This document shows, in pieces, positions 10,285 to 23,060 of a stretch of DNA of 64,000 bases. The DNA comes from Dryocosmus kuriphilus (Eukaryota; Arthropoda; Insecta; Hymenoptera; Cynipidae). The notes beneath the pieces were generated by a model, which saw only the letters and a program-made list of their open reading frames with translations, was not told where the DNA came from and made no database searches. The position numbers were made by a program, and so were the translations under genes. Within the stretch, counting starts at the first letter, position 1; every line of letters starts with the position of its first letter. Where the stretch lies: positions 33,921,348 to 33,985,347 of the forward strand of contig CM076197.1 of the NCBI GenBank assembly GCA_038277395.1, given 5' to 3'.

Positions 10285-11090
10285 AACGACGACAACAACG
10301 ACGACAACGCCAACAGACAGACAGACACGGTCGTAAAAAAATTTTTTTTCCGGATTCAGGAGGTCTTAAAACGTGGAGATTTCATGAAATCCGCGAAAAA
10401 GTCAAATTTTGCATAAATCTAATACCTTCTCATTGAGATGAGAATGTAAGAATAAAAAAATTGCATTTTTTCAGCCAAACTATGTAAAAAATGAAGAAAT
10501 TTACGTTTTAAATATAAATTCATTGATTGGGGAGCGCGAGACAGGTGATAAGAATGCGCCTGAGTAGCGGGCAGATTTTTCAATAACTTTAAATAACTTT
10601 TATTGACTGTATAGTAATGTATTTTTTGATTAAAAGAACGGTATTATACGTTTAATGAAGAAAGTATGAGTGGTATCAAAAAATCGTTTTAAGGGAATTT
10701 GTAGGTTCTTGGAAGGTGAATAATTCTTCTTCTTGATATTTTCACGTATCTCGCATATTTTTGCGGAAAAGACGATTTTTTTATACGAATTAACATGTTT
10801 CACGAATAACTCAAAAACTACGCGTCTGATCAAAAAAATGATGGAGAGCAAATTTGGTGTAGATTTTTTTGAGGTGAACAATTTTACTTTTTCACGTTTT
10901 TTTTTTGTATCTCTCATAGTTTAGTCGGAAAATGAATTTCTTGATTTTGTGTAAACAGTTTTTGATGGATAAAACCATAACCGTTGGTCAAAAAACCGCT
11001 GGTTAACGAACTCGTCCTTTCTTTTTGGACCTTAAAGTAGTGTGCCAAAGCGCAATCCAATCCGATTGGTCCTTCGAAAGTTATCGTGGG
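10200..11090 (+). repeat. Short satellite monomer L9, 891 bp (b-d fusion)
   Basis: Microsatellite at about 10204-10311. The fusion lies at about 10846-10885 (AAATTTGGTGTAGATTT then GAGGTGAACAATTTTAC), with two extra bases compared with L7. Subrepeat a has the private alleles TTCTTCTTGAT, CATATTTTTGCGG and AAAAGACGATT. Markers X and T2. Confidence 0.92.
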
Positions 11091-11095
11091 AACAG

Positions 11096-11163
<68 letters not shown>

Positions 11164-12303
11164 AACGACAACGACAACGACAACGACACGACAACGACGA
11201 CAACAACGACGACAACGCCAACAGACAGACAGACACGGTCGTAAAAACCATTTTTCCGGATTCAGGAGGTCTTAAAACGTGGAGATTTCATGAAATCCGC
11301 GAAAGTCAAATTTTGCATAAATCTAATACCTTCTCATTGAGATGAGAATGTAAGAATAAAAAAATTGCATTTTTCAGCCAAACTATGTAAAAAATGAAGA
11401 AATTTACGTTTTAAATATAAATTCATTGATTGGGGAGCGCGAGACAGGTGATAAGAATGCGCCTGAGTAGCGGGCAGATTTTTCAATAACTTTAAATAAC
11501 TTTTATTGACTGTATAGTAATGTATTTTTTGATTAAAAGAACGGTATTATACGTTTAATGAAGAAAGTATGGGTGGTATCAAAAAATCGTTTTAAGGGAA
11601 TTTGTAGGTTCTTGGAAGGTGAATAATTCTTCTTCTTGATATTTTCACGTATCTCGCATACTTTTTGCGGAAAAGACGATTTTTTTATACGAATTAACAT
11701 GTTTCACGAATAACTCAAAAACTACGCGTCTGATCAAAAAAATGGTGGAGAGCAAATTTGTAGATCTTTTGAGGCGAACAAGTTTATGTATTATTTTTTT
11801 TTTCCGTATCTTCCATAGTTTGGCAGGAAATTTGAAATTTAATTTTTAATAACGTTTTATCGATTTAAAACAAAAACGTGCATTTTATGAAAAAATGGTT
11901 AAAACAAAATTTGTAGATCTTTTTTAAACTGAACAACTTTGTTCTTTACCATTTTTTGGTATCTTCAATATTTTGGCGGGAAACCACAGTTTTTTAATTT
12001 TAATAGCGTTTTCTTGATTAAAAACAAAAATCGTTCATTTTATCAAAAAACGGTTAAAGACAAATTTGTAGATTTTTTTGAGGTGAACAATTCTACTTTC
12101 TTACGTTTTTTTTTTTGTATCTCTGATAGTTTAGCCGGAAAATGGATTTTTTAATTTTGTGAAAAACCGTTTTTGATGGATACAACCATAACCGTTGGTC
12201 AAAAACAGCTGGTTAACGAACTCGTCCTTTCTTTTTTGGACCTTAAAGAAGTGTGCCAAAAGCGCAATCCAATCCGATTAGTCCTTCGAAAGTTTATCGT
12301 GGG
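11091..12303 (+). repeat. Satellite monomer L10, 1,213 bp
   Basis: Microsatellite at about 11095-11219 (125 bp, second longest). Subrepeat a shares TTCTTCTTGAT and AAAAGACGATT with L9. Private alleles are ATGGTGGAGAG at 11742 and ATCTTCAATATTTTGG near 11961. Both reappear in the corrupted copy at 28.4-28.7 kb. Markers X and T1. Confidence 0.93.
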
Positions 12304-13657
12304 AACAGACGACGACAACGACAACGACAAACGACAACGACAACAACGACAACGACAGCGACGACAACGACAACGACGACAAACAACGACGACAACGCCA
12401 ACAGACAGACAGACACGGTCGTAAAAACCATTTTTTCGGATTCAGGAGGTCTTAAAACGTGGAGATTTCATGAAATCCGCGAAAGTCAAATTTTTGCATA
12501 AATCTAATACCTTCTCATTGAGATGAGAATGTAAGAATAAAAAAATTGCATTTTTCAGCCAAACTATGTAAAAAATGAAAGAAATTTACGTTTTAGATAT
12601 AAATTCATTGATTGGGGAGCGCGAGACCAGTTGACGGAGAATGCGCCTGAGTATGTCGGCAGATTTTTTCAACTAACCTTAATTAAACTTTGTTATTGAC
12701 TGTATAGTAATGTATTTATTTTTGATTAAAAAGAACGGTAATATGTGCGGTTAATGAAGAAAGTATGGGTTGTATCAGATAAAACCTCATTTTTCAAGGG
12801 AATTTGTAGTTCTTGGAAGGTGAATAACTTCTGCTTGATCGATATTTTCACGTATCTCGCATACTTTTGCGGAAAAGCGAAGATTTATTTTATGATACGC
12901 ATATTATAATGTTCATCTCGAACTAAATACTCAAAAACGTCGGTACTGACGCCTTAACAAACACACATGGTGGAGAGCAAAAATTTGTCTAGAGACCTTT
13001 TTGAGGCAAAACAAGGCTATGTATTATTATATTTAGTCCGTATCGAGTTCCATAGTTTGGCAGGGAAATTTGAAATATTTTAATTTTTTCACATAACGTT
13101 TTTATCGATTACAAACACAAAACCATGTGCATTTTATGAAAGAAATGGTGTAAAGAACAACAAAATTAGTAGATGCTCATTTTAAATTGAACAAACTTGT
13201 GTCTATCTTAACCAATTTTTTGGTAAAATCTTGAATATTTTGGCGGGGAAACCACAGTCGTTTTTTTTATTTTACATAAGACGTTTTCCTTGATTAAAGC
13301 AAACAAAAACCGTTCATTTTATCAAAAAAACGCTTAAGACCAAAATTTTGGTAGATTTTTTTTGCAAGGATGAACAAATTTCTTTAACTTCTTACCTTAA
13401 CGAAAGTTTTATTTTTGATATCTCTGATAGGTTTGTCCGAAAATGCCGAGCGAGATGGATTATGTTTGATTTTGCTGAAAACCAGTTTTTTGATGGATAA
13501 AAACCCCAATCAACCGTCTTGGTCAAATAACAGCTGGGTTAGAGCGAACTCGTCCTTTCTTATTTGCTGACCCTTAAAGAAGTGTGGCGCCAAAGTCGCA
13601 ATCCCAATCCGATTCATGAGGTACCTGTCGAAACGTGAGATATCGTGGGAAAGACCA
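12304..13657 (+). repeat. Satellite monomer L11, clean then corrupted
   Basis: Microsatellite at about 12308-12399, already containing small indels (AAACGACAACG, GACAGCGACG). Marker X. Up to about 12,615 the unit matches its neighbours. From the GCGCGAGACCAGTTGACGG stretch onwards extra bases appear every few positions, and the unit grows to about 1,350 bp. AGAGACCTTTTTGAGG near 13,003 resembles the allele private to L8. Confidence 0.85.
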
Positions 13658-15052
13658 GAGAGACGAGCACGACAACGACAACCGACAACGACAACGACAA
13701 CGACAACGACCCCACAAAAACGGGCGACAACGACAAACGACTACAACGACGACAACAACGACAGACCAACGCCACACATGACACGTCAGAATGGTCGTAA
13801 AACCCGATTTTTTCGGATGTCAGGAGGTCTTAAAACGTGGAGGATTTCATCTATGAAATCGCCGCGGAATGTCTCAAATTTTTTTGGCATAAAGTCCAAA
13901 CCCTACTAATACCTTTCCTCTGATGAGAAATGTCATAAATTGCATTTTTTCAGCGCGTAAACCGTAAGTAAAAAATGAACAGAAATTTAACGATTTTAGT
14001 ATAGAAATGTCAGTGATTTCGGTGAGCGAGCGAGACAGGTGATGGAGAATGCGCCTGAGTAGCCGGGCAGATATTTCAATAACTTTAAATGAACTTTTAT
14101 TGACTGTATAGTAATGTAGTTTTTTGATTAAAAGAAACGGTATTATATACGTTTTAATGAAGAGAAAGTACCATGGGTTTTGTATCAAACGCGATCCGTA
14201 GTTCACAGCGGCAATGTTGTAGGTTACTTGGAAGGTGAATAATTCTGCTTGTTTGATGATTTTCACGTGTCTTCGCAAATACTTTATGCGGAAAGTAGAT
14301 TCTTTTTTTATGACGAATTAACATAGTTTCAGCGAATAACCCTCAAAAACTACGCGCCTGAAACAAAAAACGCTGATGGGCGGAGGCAAATTGTGTAGAA
14401 CTATTTATGAGGCGAACAAGCTCTGTAATTATCAACCATTATTTTTCCCGTTATCTTTCATATTTTGGCAGGAAATTTTAAAATCTTTACGCTGATGTTT
14501 TTAATAACGTTTTACCGATTCGATAAAGACAAACAACCGGTGCAATTTATTGAAAAAATGTGTTAAGCGAGCAGGAAATTGGTAGATACTTTTTAAATAT
14601 GATGCCCAACTATTGTTCTTTACCCTTTTTTGGTATCTTGAAATATTTTGGCGGGAAAACCACACAGTTTCGTTGAATCTATTCTTAAATACGGCGAGTT
14701 TTCCCCTGATCACAACAACAAGACAACCGTTCATACACCTTATCACAAAAAACTGATAAGAACAAAATTTGTATAGATTTTTTTGCGAGATGAATCAATT
14801 TCTTACTTTCATACGTTTTTTTTCATTATTGTATCTCTCTGCGGCTTATTTTAAGACCAGGAAAGAGTGACTTCTTATTTGATTTTGTAGAAGAACCGTT
14901 CTTTTTGATGAGTAAAAAACCATAACCGTTGGTCAATAAACCAGCTGGGTAACGAACTCGGGCCTTTCTTTTTGTACCTTAAAGGAGTGTGTGCCAAAGT
15001 CGCAATCCAATTCCGATAAGTCCTATCTAAAGTATATCGTGGGAACGCGACG

Positions 15053-15114
<62 letters not shown>

Positions 15115-17300
15115 GACGACAACAACGACTACATACGCCAACAGACAGACAGACACGGTCGTAAAAACAAGTTCTTTCAGGATTCCAGGAGGTGCTAAAA
15201 TGACGTGAATTTCATGAAAAATCCGCGCGAAAGTCAGAATTTTTTGCATAAATCATGAATCACCTTCCTCTGATGAAGAATGTAAAAATTTGCATTATTC
15301 AGCCCAAACTATGTAAACAAATGTAGAAAGTTTACGTTTTAGATATAAATTCATTTGATTTCGTTGAGCGCTGAGACTGGTGATGAGTAATGCGCCTGTA
15401 GAGTAGCGGGGAGGCAGCGATTTTTCAAATAAACTTTAAACTACACTTTATTATTGACTGTATAAGTAAAAACTATGTATTATTGATCTGGATAAAACAG
15501 ACGCGATATTAAAACGATCTAAAAGCAAGAACAGTAAGGGTTGCGTATCAAAATAAAATCGTCTTCAAAGGAATTTGTAGGTTTCTTGGAACGGCTGAAT
15601 AATTCTGCCCTGCTTCTCGATATTTTCAGAGCGGCGTTATCACTCGGCATACTTTACTGCGGAAAAAGTCTAGATTTATTTTAATATGCGAATTACAATG
15701 TATGTCACGAAATAACTCAAAAACTAACGCGCGCCTGATCAAAAAAATGATAGTGCGAGACAAATTTGGTAGATCTTTTGAGGTGCGATCCAAGCCTATG
15801 TATTACATTTTAAGTTTTTTCCCGTATCTTTCCATAGTTTGGCAGGAATTTGAAATATTTAATTTTTTAATAACGTTTGTTTTACTCGATTAGTAAAACA
15901 AAAACCGTGACATGTTTTAATGAAAAAAATGGTTAAAATCACAGATTTGAGTAGAACTCTTTTAAATTGAACCAACTGTTGTTTCTTCTCCCCATTTTTT
16001 GGTATCTTGAATCCACGTATTGTGCAGGAACACCACAGTTTTTTAATTTTAATAGCGTTCTTTCTTGAATAAAACAAAACACCGTCTCATTATTCTATCA
16101 AATAAACGATGTTTAAGACAAAATTTTAAGTGATTTTCTTTTGAGGTGAAAACAATTTAAAACTTTCTTACGTTTTTTTTGAACATATGCACTGATATTT
16201 ATTTGGCCGGGAAAATGGATTTTTACGAATTTGTGAAAATCCGTTTTTGATGGATACAACCATAACACGTTATGGTAAAAACAGCTGGTATAAAATCGAC
16301 TCGTCCTTTCTTTTTATGGACACCTTAAAGAAGTGTGCCAAAGCGCAATCCCAATCCGATATGTCCTTCGAACAGTTTAATCGTGGCGAACAGACGACGA
16401 CACAACGACAACGACAACGACAAGACCAACGACCAACGACAACGACAGACGACAACGACGACGACTTCCAACGACGACTAACGCCAACAAGACAGACAGC
16501 AGACCCAGGCTCGAAAAAACCATTTTTTTTTTCCATGCCCAGTGAGAGTTCTTAAAACGTGGGAGATTACTCATGGAAATCCGCGAAAGTCAAAATTTTG
16601 ACATAAATCTAATACCTTCTCATTGAAGATGAAGAATGTAAAATTAAAAAATATTCGCATTTTTTATCAGAGCCAAACTATGTAAAAAAAATGAAAGGAA
16701 ATTTACGTTTTAGATATATAAATTCATTGATTGGGAGAGCGCGAGACAGCAGTGATTTAGAAAATTTAACGCCTTGAGTTAGACGGGCAGATTTTTTCAA
16801 TAACTTTCAATAACTTTTTGTTATTGACTGTATAGTAATGTAAGTTTTTTGATTAAAAAGAACGGTATTATACGTTTTAATGAAGAAAGTTATGGTTGAC
16901 GCGCATATCCAAAACAATCTCGATTTCAAGAGGAATATGTGTAGGCGCTCTTGCATAGGTGAATAATGTCTGCTTAAATATGTACGAGATTTCAAACGTA
17001 ACAACTCGCATACTGATTCCGGAAATAGAATTGGGTTTTTTAGTTATACGAATCCCCCCTGAACAAGATTTCACAAAAGAATAACTCACCAAAAACTAAC
17101 GTGCCTCGACAATCAAAAAAATGACATGGAGAGCAAACATTTGTAGATCTTTCTTTTGAGGCCGAACAAGCTTATGCATTTATTATTGTTTCCGGTATCT
17201 TTCCAATAGTATTTGGCAGAAAATTTGAAAATATTAATTTTTAATAACGTTTTAATCGATTAAACCGAAAACCGTCATCTTCAGGAAAAAAAGGTTCGAA
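12621..17300 (+). repeat. Insertion-corrupted copies of the satellite, about 3.5 units
   Basis: Microsatellite remnants lie at about 13,669-13,775, 15,047-15,137 and 16,390-16,490. The linker motif (GCGCGAGACAGG then TGCGCCTGAGTAGCGGG) is recognisable near 14,030, 15,368 and 16,738. Spacing is 1,335-1,390 bp, about 15-20% above the clean monomer, and the extra bases are scattered single-base insertions. This is what raw single-molecule reads look like. No gene is visible; open frames here are noise. Confidence 0.88.
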
Positions 17301-18500
17301 ACCCCGAAATTTGTAAGATCTTTTCCTTACCCGAAACAACTTATGTTACTTTCCCCAATTCCTTTTTTGTCCCTCCGCCACCTATTTTGCCCCACAGGAA
17401 TCAAAAGGTAAAATTAAACTCAAGTAATAAGCGTTTAAGTGATTAATACTATAACCTGTTAAACATTTTCCATTTAAATAACGGTCCAGACAAAAATTTG
17501 TAGAAATGCTTTGAGGTAAAACATAACCACGTTTTCCATTTATTTATTTGGCCTACTTTGTCAATTGGCTAATATGAATACCAATCCCCACCCCCCTTTG
17601 GGTTTGAATAAGATTTTTTACCAACCCTCGTTCCCACCAAACCGTTGTCAGGCCCTTGATGGAACAACCCACCCCTGCCCGTTAAAAATCAAGCAAAAAC
17701 CAACCCTCCCCCTATAAACGAAAAGGTTACCCACTTACCCTCACCTTAGCTCGGGACGTATGGCCCAGAAACTAAACAAATGTGCCAAAGCGTTCCCCCC
17801 CCAATCAGATTAGTTCCACCCCCAAAAATCTATCGGTGGAAACAGACGGTTAGAAGGATAAAAAAAACGACAACGACCTACGACAGTGGGGGCTTGGGAA
17901 TTTTTTTTCCAAAAAAATTCCTTTTAACGCAACGCCACATATTTTTAGACAGACATGATAACTATGAAAAAGCCTGGTGTTTCGGATTCAGTAGGGCTTC
18001 AAAGAAAAAAAAAAACAATGTTTATTTTTTTATGGAAATCCAAAAACTCCGAAATTATGGCAAAATCCTCCCCCTACCTTCTCTGATGCAATACCCCGCC
18101 CCCCAATGTAAAAAAAAGGGGTTATTTTTCCGCCTCAACTATGTCAAAGAGAGAAGAAATTTTAACGTTTTGGATAAATAAACTAAATATTTGAAGTGAA
18201 TCGCGATCCCCCATGTGATACATAATGCGGCTTAATTATGGGGATTCAAAATTTCCATTTGCTTGCTATTATCCAAAATTCATTTCCTTTCTGCCCATAT
18301 TGGGGGACTTCTATATCAAGCTTAACCAACAATTTTTTGAATTTATGAAAGATGCGTGTGATTGGACCCCCCTTTTATTCCAGAAAGGTCCCCCCCCATG
18401 GGGTGGTAATCAAAAAGTGTAATACCGAAAACAGATGCGAAACTGTAGGTTGTTGGATAACCCCAGGAAAAATTCTGAACTTCTGACTTCACGTATACTC
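17301..18500 (+). repeat. Heavily corrupted satellite unit
   Basis: Recognisable fragments are GTGCCAAAGCG (17,781), a microsatellite remnant near 17,866-17,890, a weak linker remnant near 18,200 and a TGTAGGTTGTTGGA remnant of subrepeat a near 18,446. Runs of C (for example 17,586-17,595 and 18,391-18,398) and A occur that no clean monomer has. Orientation is still the left-array one. Confidence 0.7.
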
Positions 18501-21500
18501 CCATAAAAAAGTTTTTTGAAAGAATTCAAAGGCCTTGAGGGTTTTACTAAAATTCAGGGGGTACTGTTTTTTTCCATAAATTTAAGTGGTGCAACTTACG
18601 ATTTTGTGAGGGGGGATGCACAAAAAATAAAAATCAATTTATACTTATTCGTGTGACCAGCTCGAAATGCATATCAAGTTTTATTATTCTTCCGATGTTA
18701 ACTTCAAAGTTTAACTTGGATGCTTTAAAATTGATGCCCCTGAGTCCTTTTCAGGAAATAGGTTTTAATAACACGGGTTTTAATTGATTAATTCAAAAAA
18801 AATTTAAAATATAAAAAACCAATGAATTTAAGAATCCTAATTTAAACCAAAGTTATGTTCGTCGACTGAATAGATCACAATTTAGTGTTTGATTATTTAC
18901 ATACTTCTTACCGGATGTCTGGAGTTTTGTAAAAATCAAGTAACTCTGTGCGGAGGTGCATAAAAAATATTTTTAAATGATATGTTTTGAGTTATTTATA
19001 TATACTGGGTACCCCCATAACCCCCCCTCAGTTAGTGGTACCTTAACCTCTACGTATGATTGCAATGTTTAGAATAACTTAATAACCGGGAAAAAAAAAT
19101 TTTTTTTCAGCAAATTCAAATACTTCCCCTGAGAATTAATTTCAAAAAATTTTTTAAAGAGACCCTGGATAAGACAAAACATGAGCCTCAAGTTTTTTTT
19201 CAATTTATATTGTTTGTGGGCTTCAAAAATATTTATTAATTTTTAAAATATTTTCGCGCGTGACGAAGTAATCGCATGCGGGCACTTGATCGAACCTATG
19301 TAGGGTGGGAAGGAATTTATCTGGGTAGCAACATTTTTTTCCCCCCCGCGACACGAAAAGCATTTTACATTTTTTAATGGCAACATGTGAATTTTACAGC
19401 TTTTCTCTTAGAACGCCCGAATATGTATTAGTTTATACAGTAGAAGAAATGAACTTTTCGAAAGGCCCCATTAAACTTATTTAATGAATTTGGTGGCCGG
19501 ACTTCTCTCCTAAACATTTGCATTACCAATGGTTTAAGTTGGTTAGAACGCGTCTCTTTTATAGTTATTTTAATTTTATCAAAAAGACAATTTTTTTTTA
19601 AAGGTGGATTTAATCTTATCATGCCTTTGAGCTATCCCTTCGCTCAGATATTTGCGGTAGCTTATTTTTCCAGATTATTTCCTGAAAGGCTTCCATTGCT
19701 GCGGTAAATTCGACAGTTCTCCGCACAAGTAGACAAATTACCAAATAATTTCATATCCTCTTTGTTTCACCCAAGAGTCGGTGCATTGAAAATCTAACCC
19801 GGCCCGTGTATTTTCATTTTAAAGATGCCTTAAAATCAAACAAAGGGGTTTATTTGATAAACGGGATTTAAAAAAAATTGTAAGAAATCTTCCTCGTTAG
19901 AGCATAAATGCGAAAACCTTACTTTCATCCAGGAGCCATTCGATAAATTTTCATTGTAATGGAACCGTGTTTAACGGTTTTATACAAAAATTCTGATAGG
20001 ATTATGCCAATTGACCCCCCCCATAAGCAGAAATATATCAAATAATTGGACAGCAGAGGTGTTTTCTTTGACACATATTTCGTTCATTTAACTCCTCGCC
20101 CCTACGAGAGGATGGATTTAAAAGAATATATTTTTAGAATGCGTCAGTGTTAAATTTTAATAAAATAAATAAATCTTAAAGTCCCCATATGCTTAGTCAA
20201 GGAACAGAACACTATATAATTATCGCAACTGGCATGAGCATCTCGGGAAACGTGTTTATCTTGGTACTTTTTTTGATACTTTTGTTGTATTACGGGAAAC
20301 CTGTGTAACGAGGTTTTATTTACTGAAAAAAAAAATTCAAGGTCCAACATTTATTTTAGATTCATAACACCTGAATTGATATTAAATTACAATTACAAAA
20401 AATATTAACCCATATATAAATAATATATATATTTGAATTTTTTTTATATGTTTATGATTAATATTGGGAACCAAAAAATAAGGGTAATCACGAAGACTTG
20501 TTCAAATAAAATAATGTCTGCATTCAAATACCAAAAAATCTTAAACGTTCTCGCGCGCACACGTAAATTTTAAAACCAAATAGTTTAAGAACTAAAGATA
20601 GGTGGACGGAACTCCCCCAGTTAACTTGGTAAAAGTAGGCATATTTATGATACCTACGGATTAGATCGCTAACGTTAGAGTTTTTGACTTGCCCCCCCAA
20701 ACCCCAATTACCCAACCCATATTTCTCAACTAACAATTTGTAGTTTCACCGAAAAAAGGGTTTTTTTCCAGTAAACCACATAGTGTTTTTCACAACAAAT
20801 AACAAAATTCCAAAGACTTTTTGAACCATGTACTGGTTGACAATTATTTTCAAACCAGGAACAACTGTTTTTTGTTATTTATTTACTCAATTGGTGGCTA
20901 AAATGTAAAGAAACCACCATCTTTTTGGTTTAATAAAATCCCATTCAAGAAACCATTTAAACCATATTTTTTCACACTACTTCTTTAATTGAGTTTGTTT
21001 ATTAATTTCTCAACATATTTACGCCCATCATTCTCAGAAACATATTTTGATTCGTACTTATAACGAGAAAATTTGATAATATCATATACACCTACCAAAC
21101 ATAGGTACTTGGTGAAATGAATTTTATGTACCAGAAAGCTTTACTACCATATAATCACAACAAACACTCAACCTACCCTTCCTAAAATTCCCACCTGTGA
21201 TCTAACAAACTTACACCCCTTTATCCCGGAATTTAGTAATCTTATCCCACGCGGCTTTTAATCAAAACAAAACCACGTATCTGTTTTTCCCATTAATTTC
21301 AAAGAAATACCCTTGATAAAGGGTTTTTGTAGAAATTGGCAGATAGGTTGACTATCCATAAATTTTTAATAAATTTTGAGATTGGCTTTAAATTGGAACC
21401 CCGAAAAAACAATTTTAGGAAACATCCTATTTTAAGGAATTTGACATAGCCTCAGAGTATGCCTCCAGAATATTAAAACGAATAAAGTAAGAATTGCGAT

Positions 21501-21700
21501 GACTTACCCCAAGACATATTATACAAAAAAAGACTTAAAACAACACAAATACACTATTTTTAATAAGAATACCTTCTCAAAATAAAATTCCAAGTGGTGT
21601 GTTTAATTTTTTAACAACAATACAACTCAATAATTAAAATTTTTACCCCCCAATAAATTTTTTTGCTTGGGATATATTAAAACAAAAAACAACCCTTCAA
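18501..21700. other. Unassignable AT-rich stretch, probably extreme read noise over the satellite
   Basis: No microsatellite, no intact core and no open frame of note. Faint echoes of the satellite remain: a subrepeat-b-like order near 18,675-18,815 (ATCAAGTTTTATTATT, then TTTTAATAACACGGG) and a subrepeat-c-like stretch near 20,270-20,315 (TTTTTTGATAC, then TTACGGGAAACC), both in the + orientation. Poly-C and poly-A runs continue. An unrelated insert cannot be excluded by eye. Confidence 0.4.
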
Positions 21701-23060
21701 ACCATACAAATATCTCCCCCCAATGATCTAAAAGCATTGATTTGTAGAAAAAAAAGGTGAAGTGAACAACTTTTACTTTCTACATTATTTTTAAGAACAC
21801 TTCCATATTTTCCAGATCTTGAAAAAAAATTGACATTTTTAAATAAACGTTTTTATCCCATTAAAAAAAAACCGTGCATTAGAAAATTTTTTGAAACGTA
21901 AAAACATCGAAAAATTCAAAATTTTATTGTAGATCCCCTTTTTTTTAAATTAAAAAAGCACGGAGGAGAAAACATTGTTTTTTGCGTAAAATATTTTTAT
22001 GGAAAAGAGAAAAAGAATTTTGTTAAAAAACAATAGCTGTTTTCTTGATTAAAACAAAAAATATCATTTTTAAAAAAAAAAAAAAATAAAAAAAAAAAAC
22101 AAAAAAAAGATTTTTAGAAAAGGGTGAAAAAAAAAAAGAACTCCTGGAAACGTTTTTATGTTTTTCTCCTCAAAGTTTTGTTTTAGCCGGAAAAAAGTGA
22201 GGACTTATTTTGAATTTTGTGGAAAACTGCCGTTAATATTAGGACAATTTAAAAAACAATAACCGATGGTCAACCAAAAAAAAAAAACATGCCCCCCCCC
22301 CTTTTCCTCCCCTTTTTTGGACCCAAGTAAAAAGACCCAAAAAAAAAAAATTCCAAAAAAAGAAAACCACCTTCGCGAAAAAGTTCAGCGTGGGAATAAA
22401 AAAAACAAACGAAAAAAACCCACGAACGACCAAACGACCAAACGAAACCGACGATAAAAAAAAAAACAACGCGAAAAAACCCCAAAAGACCAGAAAACGT
22501 GTCAAAAAAAAAAAACCCAAATAAAAGAAATTTCATGGAGTTCTCTATAACGTGGAAATTTCATGAAAATCCTGTTGAAAATACGATATTCAAAATTAAT
22601 ACTGCCTTTCTGAGAAATCAAAAATGTAAAATAAAGAATGCAAGATTTTTCAAGAAATTTAAAAAATCAAAAAAAAATTATAAATAAAAAAAATTTCATT
22701 TGTTGAGCGTGTCAGCCGAAACAGGTGAAATTGAGTGCGCCCTGAAGAGTAGCGGGCTCAGATTTTTTTTTTCCCAAAAACTTTTAAAAGGAACAATTAT
22801 TTATTGGACTTGTAAAAGAATTAATATTGAGATTTGTCGAAAAGGAACGGTCCCTTAAAAATACTTTTTAATGAAAAAAGTAAGGGTTGTAAAAAAAAAA
22901 ATCGTGGTTCAAGGGAATCGAGTGTAGCGGAAGGTGAAAAATTTTTCTTGCTCGATTATTTTCAACACGTATCTCGCATTACTTAGTATGCTGAAAAGTA
23001 GATTTTTTTATACGAATTAAAGATATTTCAACCAATAAACATAAAAAATACGCGTTCCAG
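21701..23060 (+). repeat. Corrupted satellite unit with long A and C runs
   Basis: Subrepeat signals reappear: GTGAACAACTTTTACTTTC near 21,760, AACCGTGCATT near 21,871 and TTTTCTTGATTAAAAC near 22,040. A degraded microsatellite follows at about 22,400-22,455, and the linker (GCGTGTCAGCCGAAACAGG, GCGCCCTGAAGAGTAGCGGG) lies at about 22,706-22,757. A-runs of up to about ten bases are unlike the clean arrays. Confidence 0.7.

Larger units (their letters stand above)
1..12620 (+). repeat. Left satellite array, ~1.15-kb monomer, GACAAC orientation
   Basis: The landmark AACAGACGAC at the start of each microsatellite recurs at 1141, 2291, 3441, 4603, 5765, 6935, 8124, 8984, 10200, 11091 and 12304. 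Flanking sequence is nearly identical between units, so this is a head-to-tail tandem array. Unit length is 1,150-1,216 bp except for two short units of 860 and 891 bp. Most units carry markers X and T1. The array is clean until about 12,620, where the same unit continues with a sudden rise in errors. No open frame is conserved well enough to be called a gene. The family is not one I can name. Confidence 0.97.

Noticed and set aside
17780..18181. 133-codon open frame
   Set aside because: It crosses a degraded tail, microsatellite and core of the satellite in noisy sequence, so the frame is accidental.
22239..22536. Phe-rich open frames that look like a membrane protein
   Set aside because: They are read through A-runs in the corrupted interval; no such sequence exists in the clean monomers.
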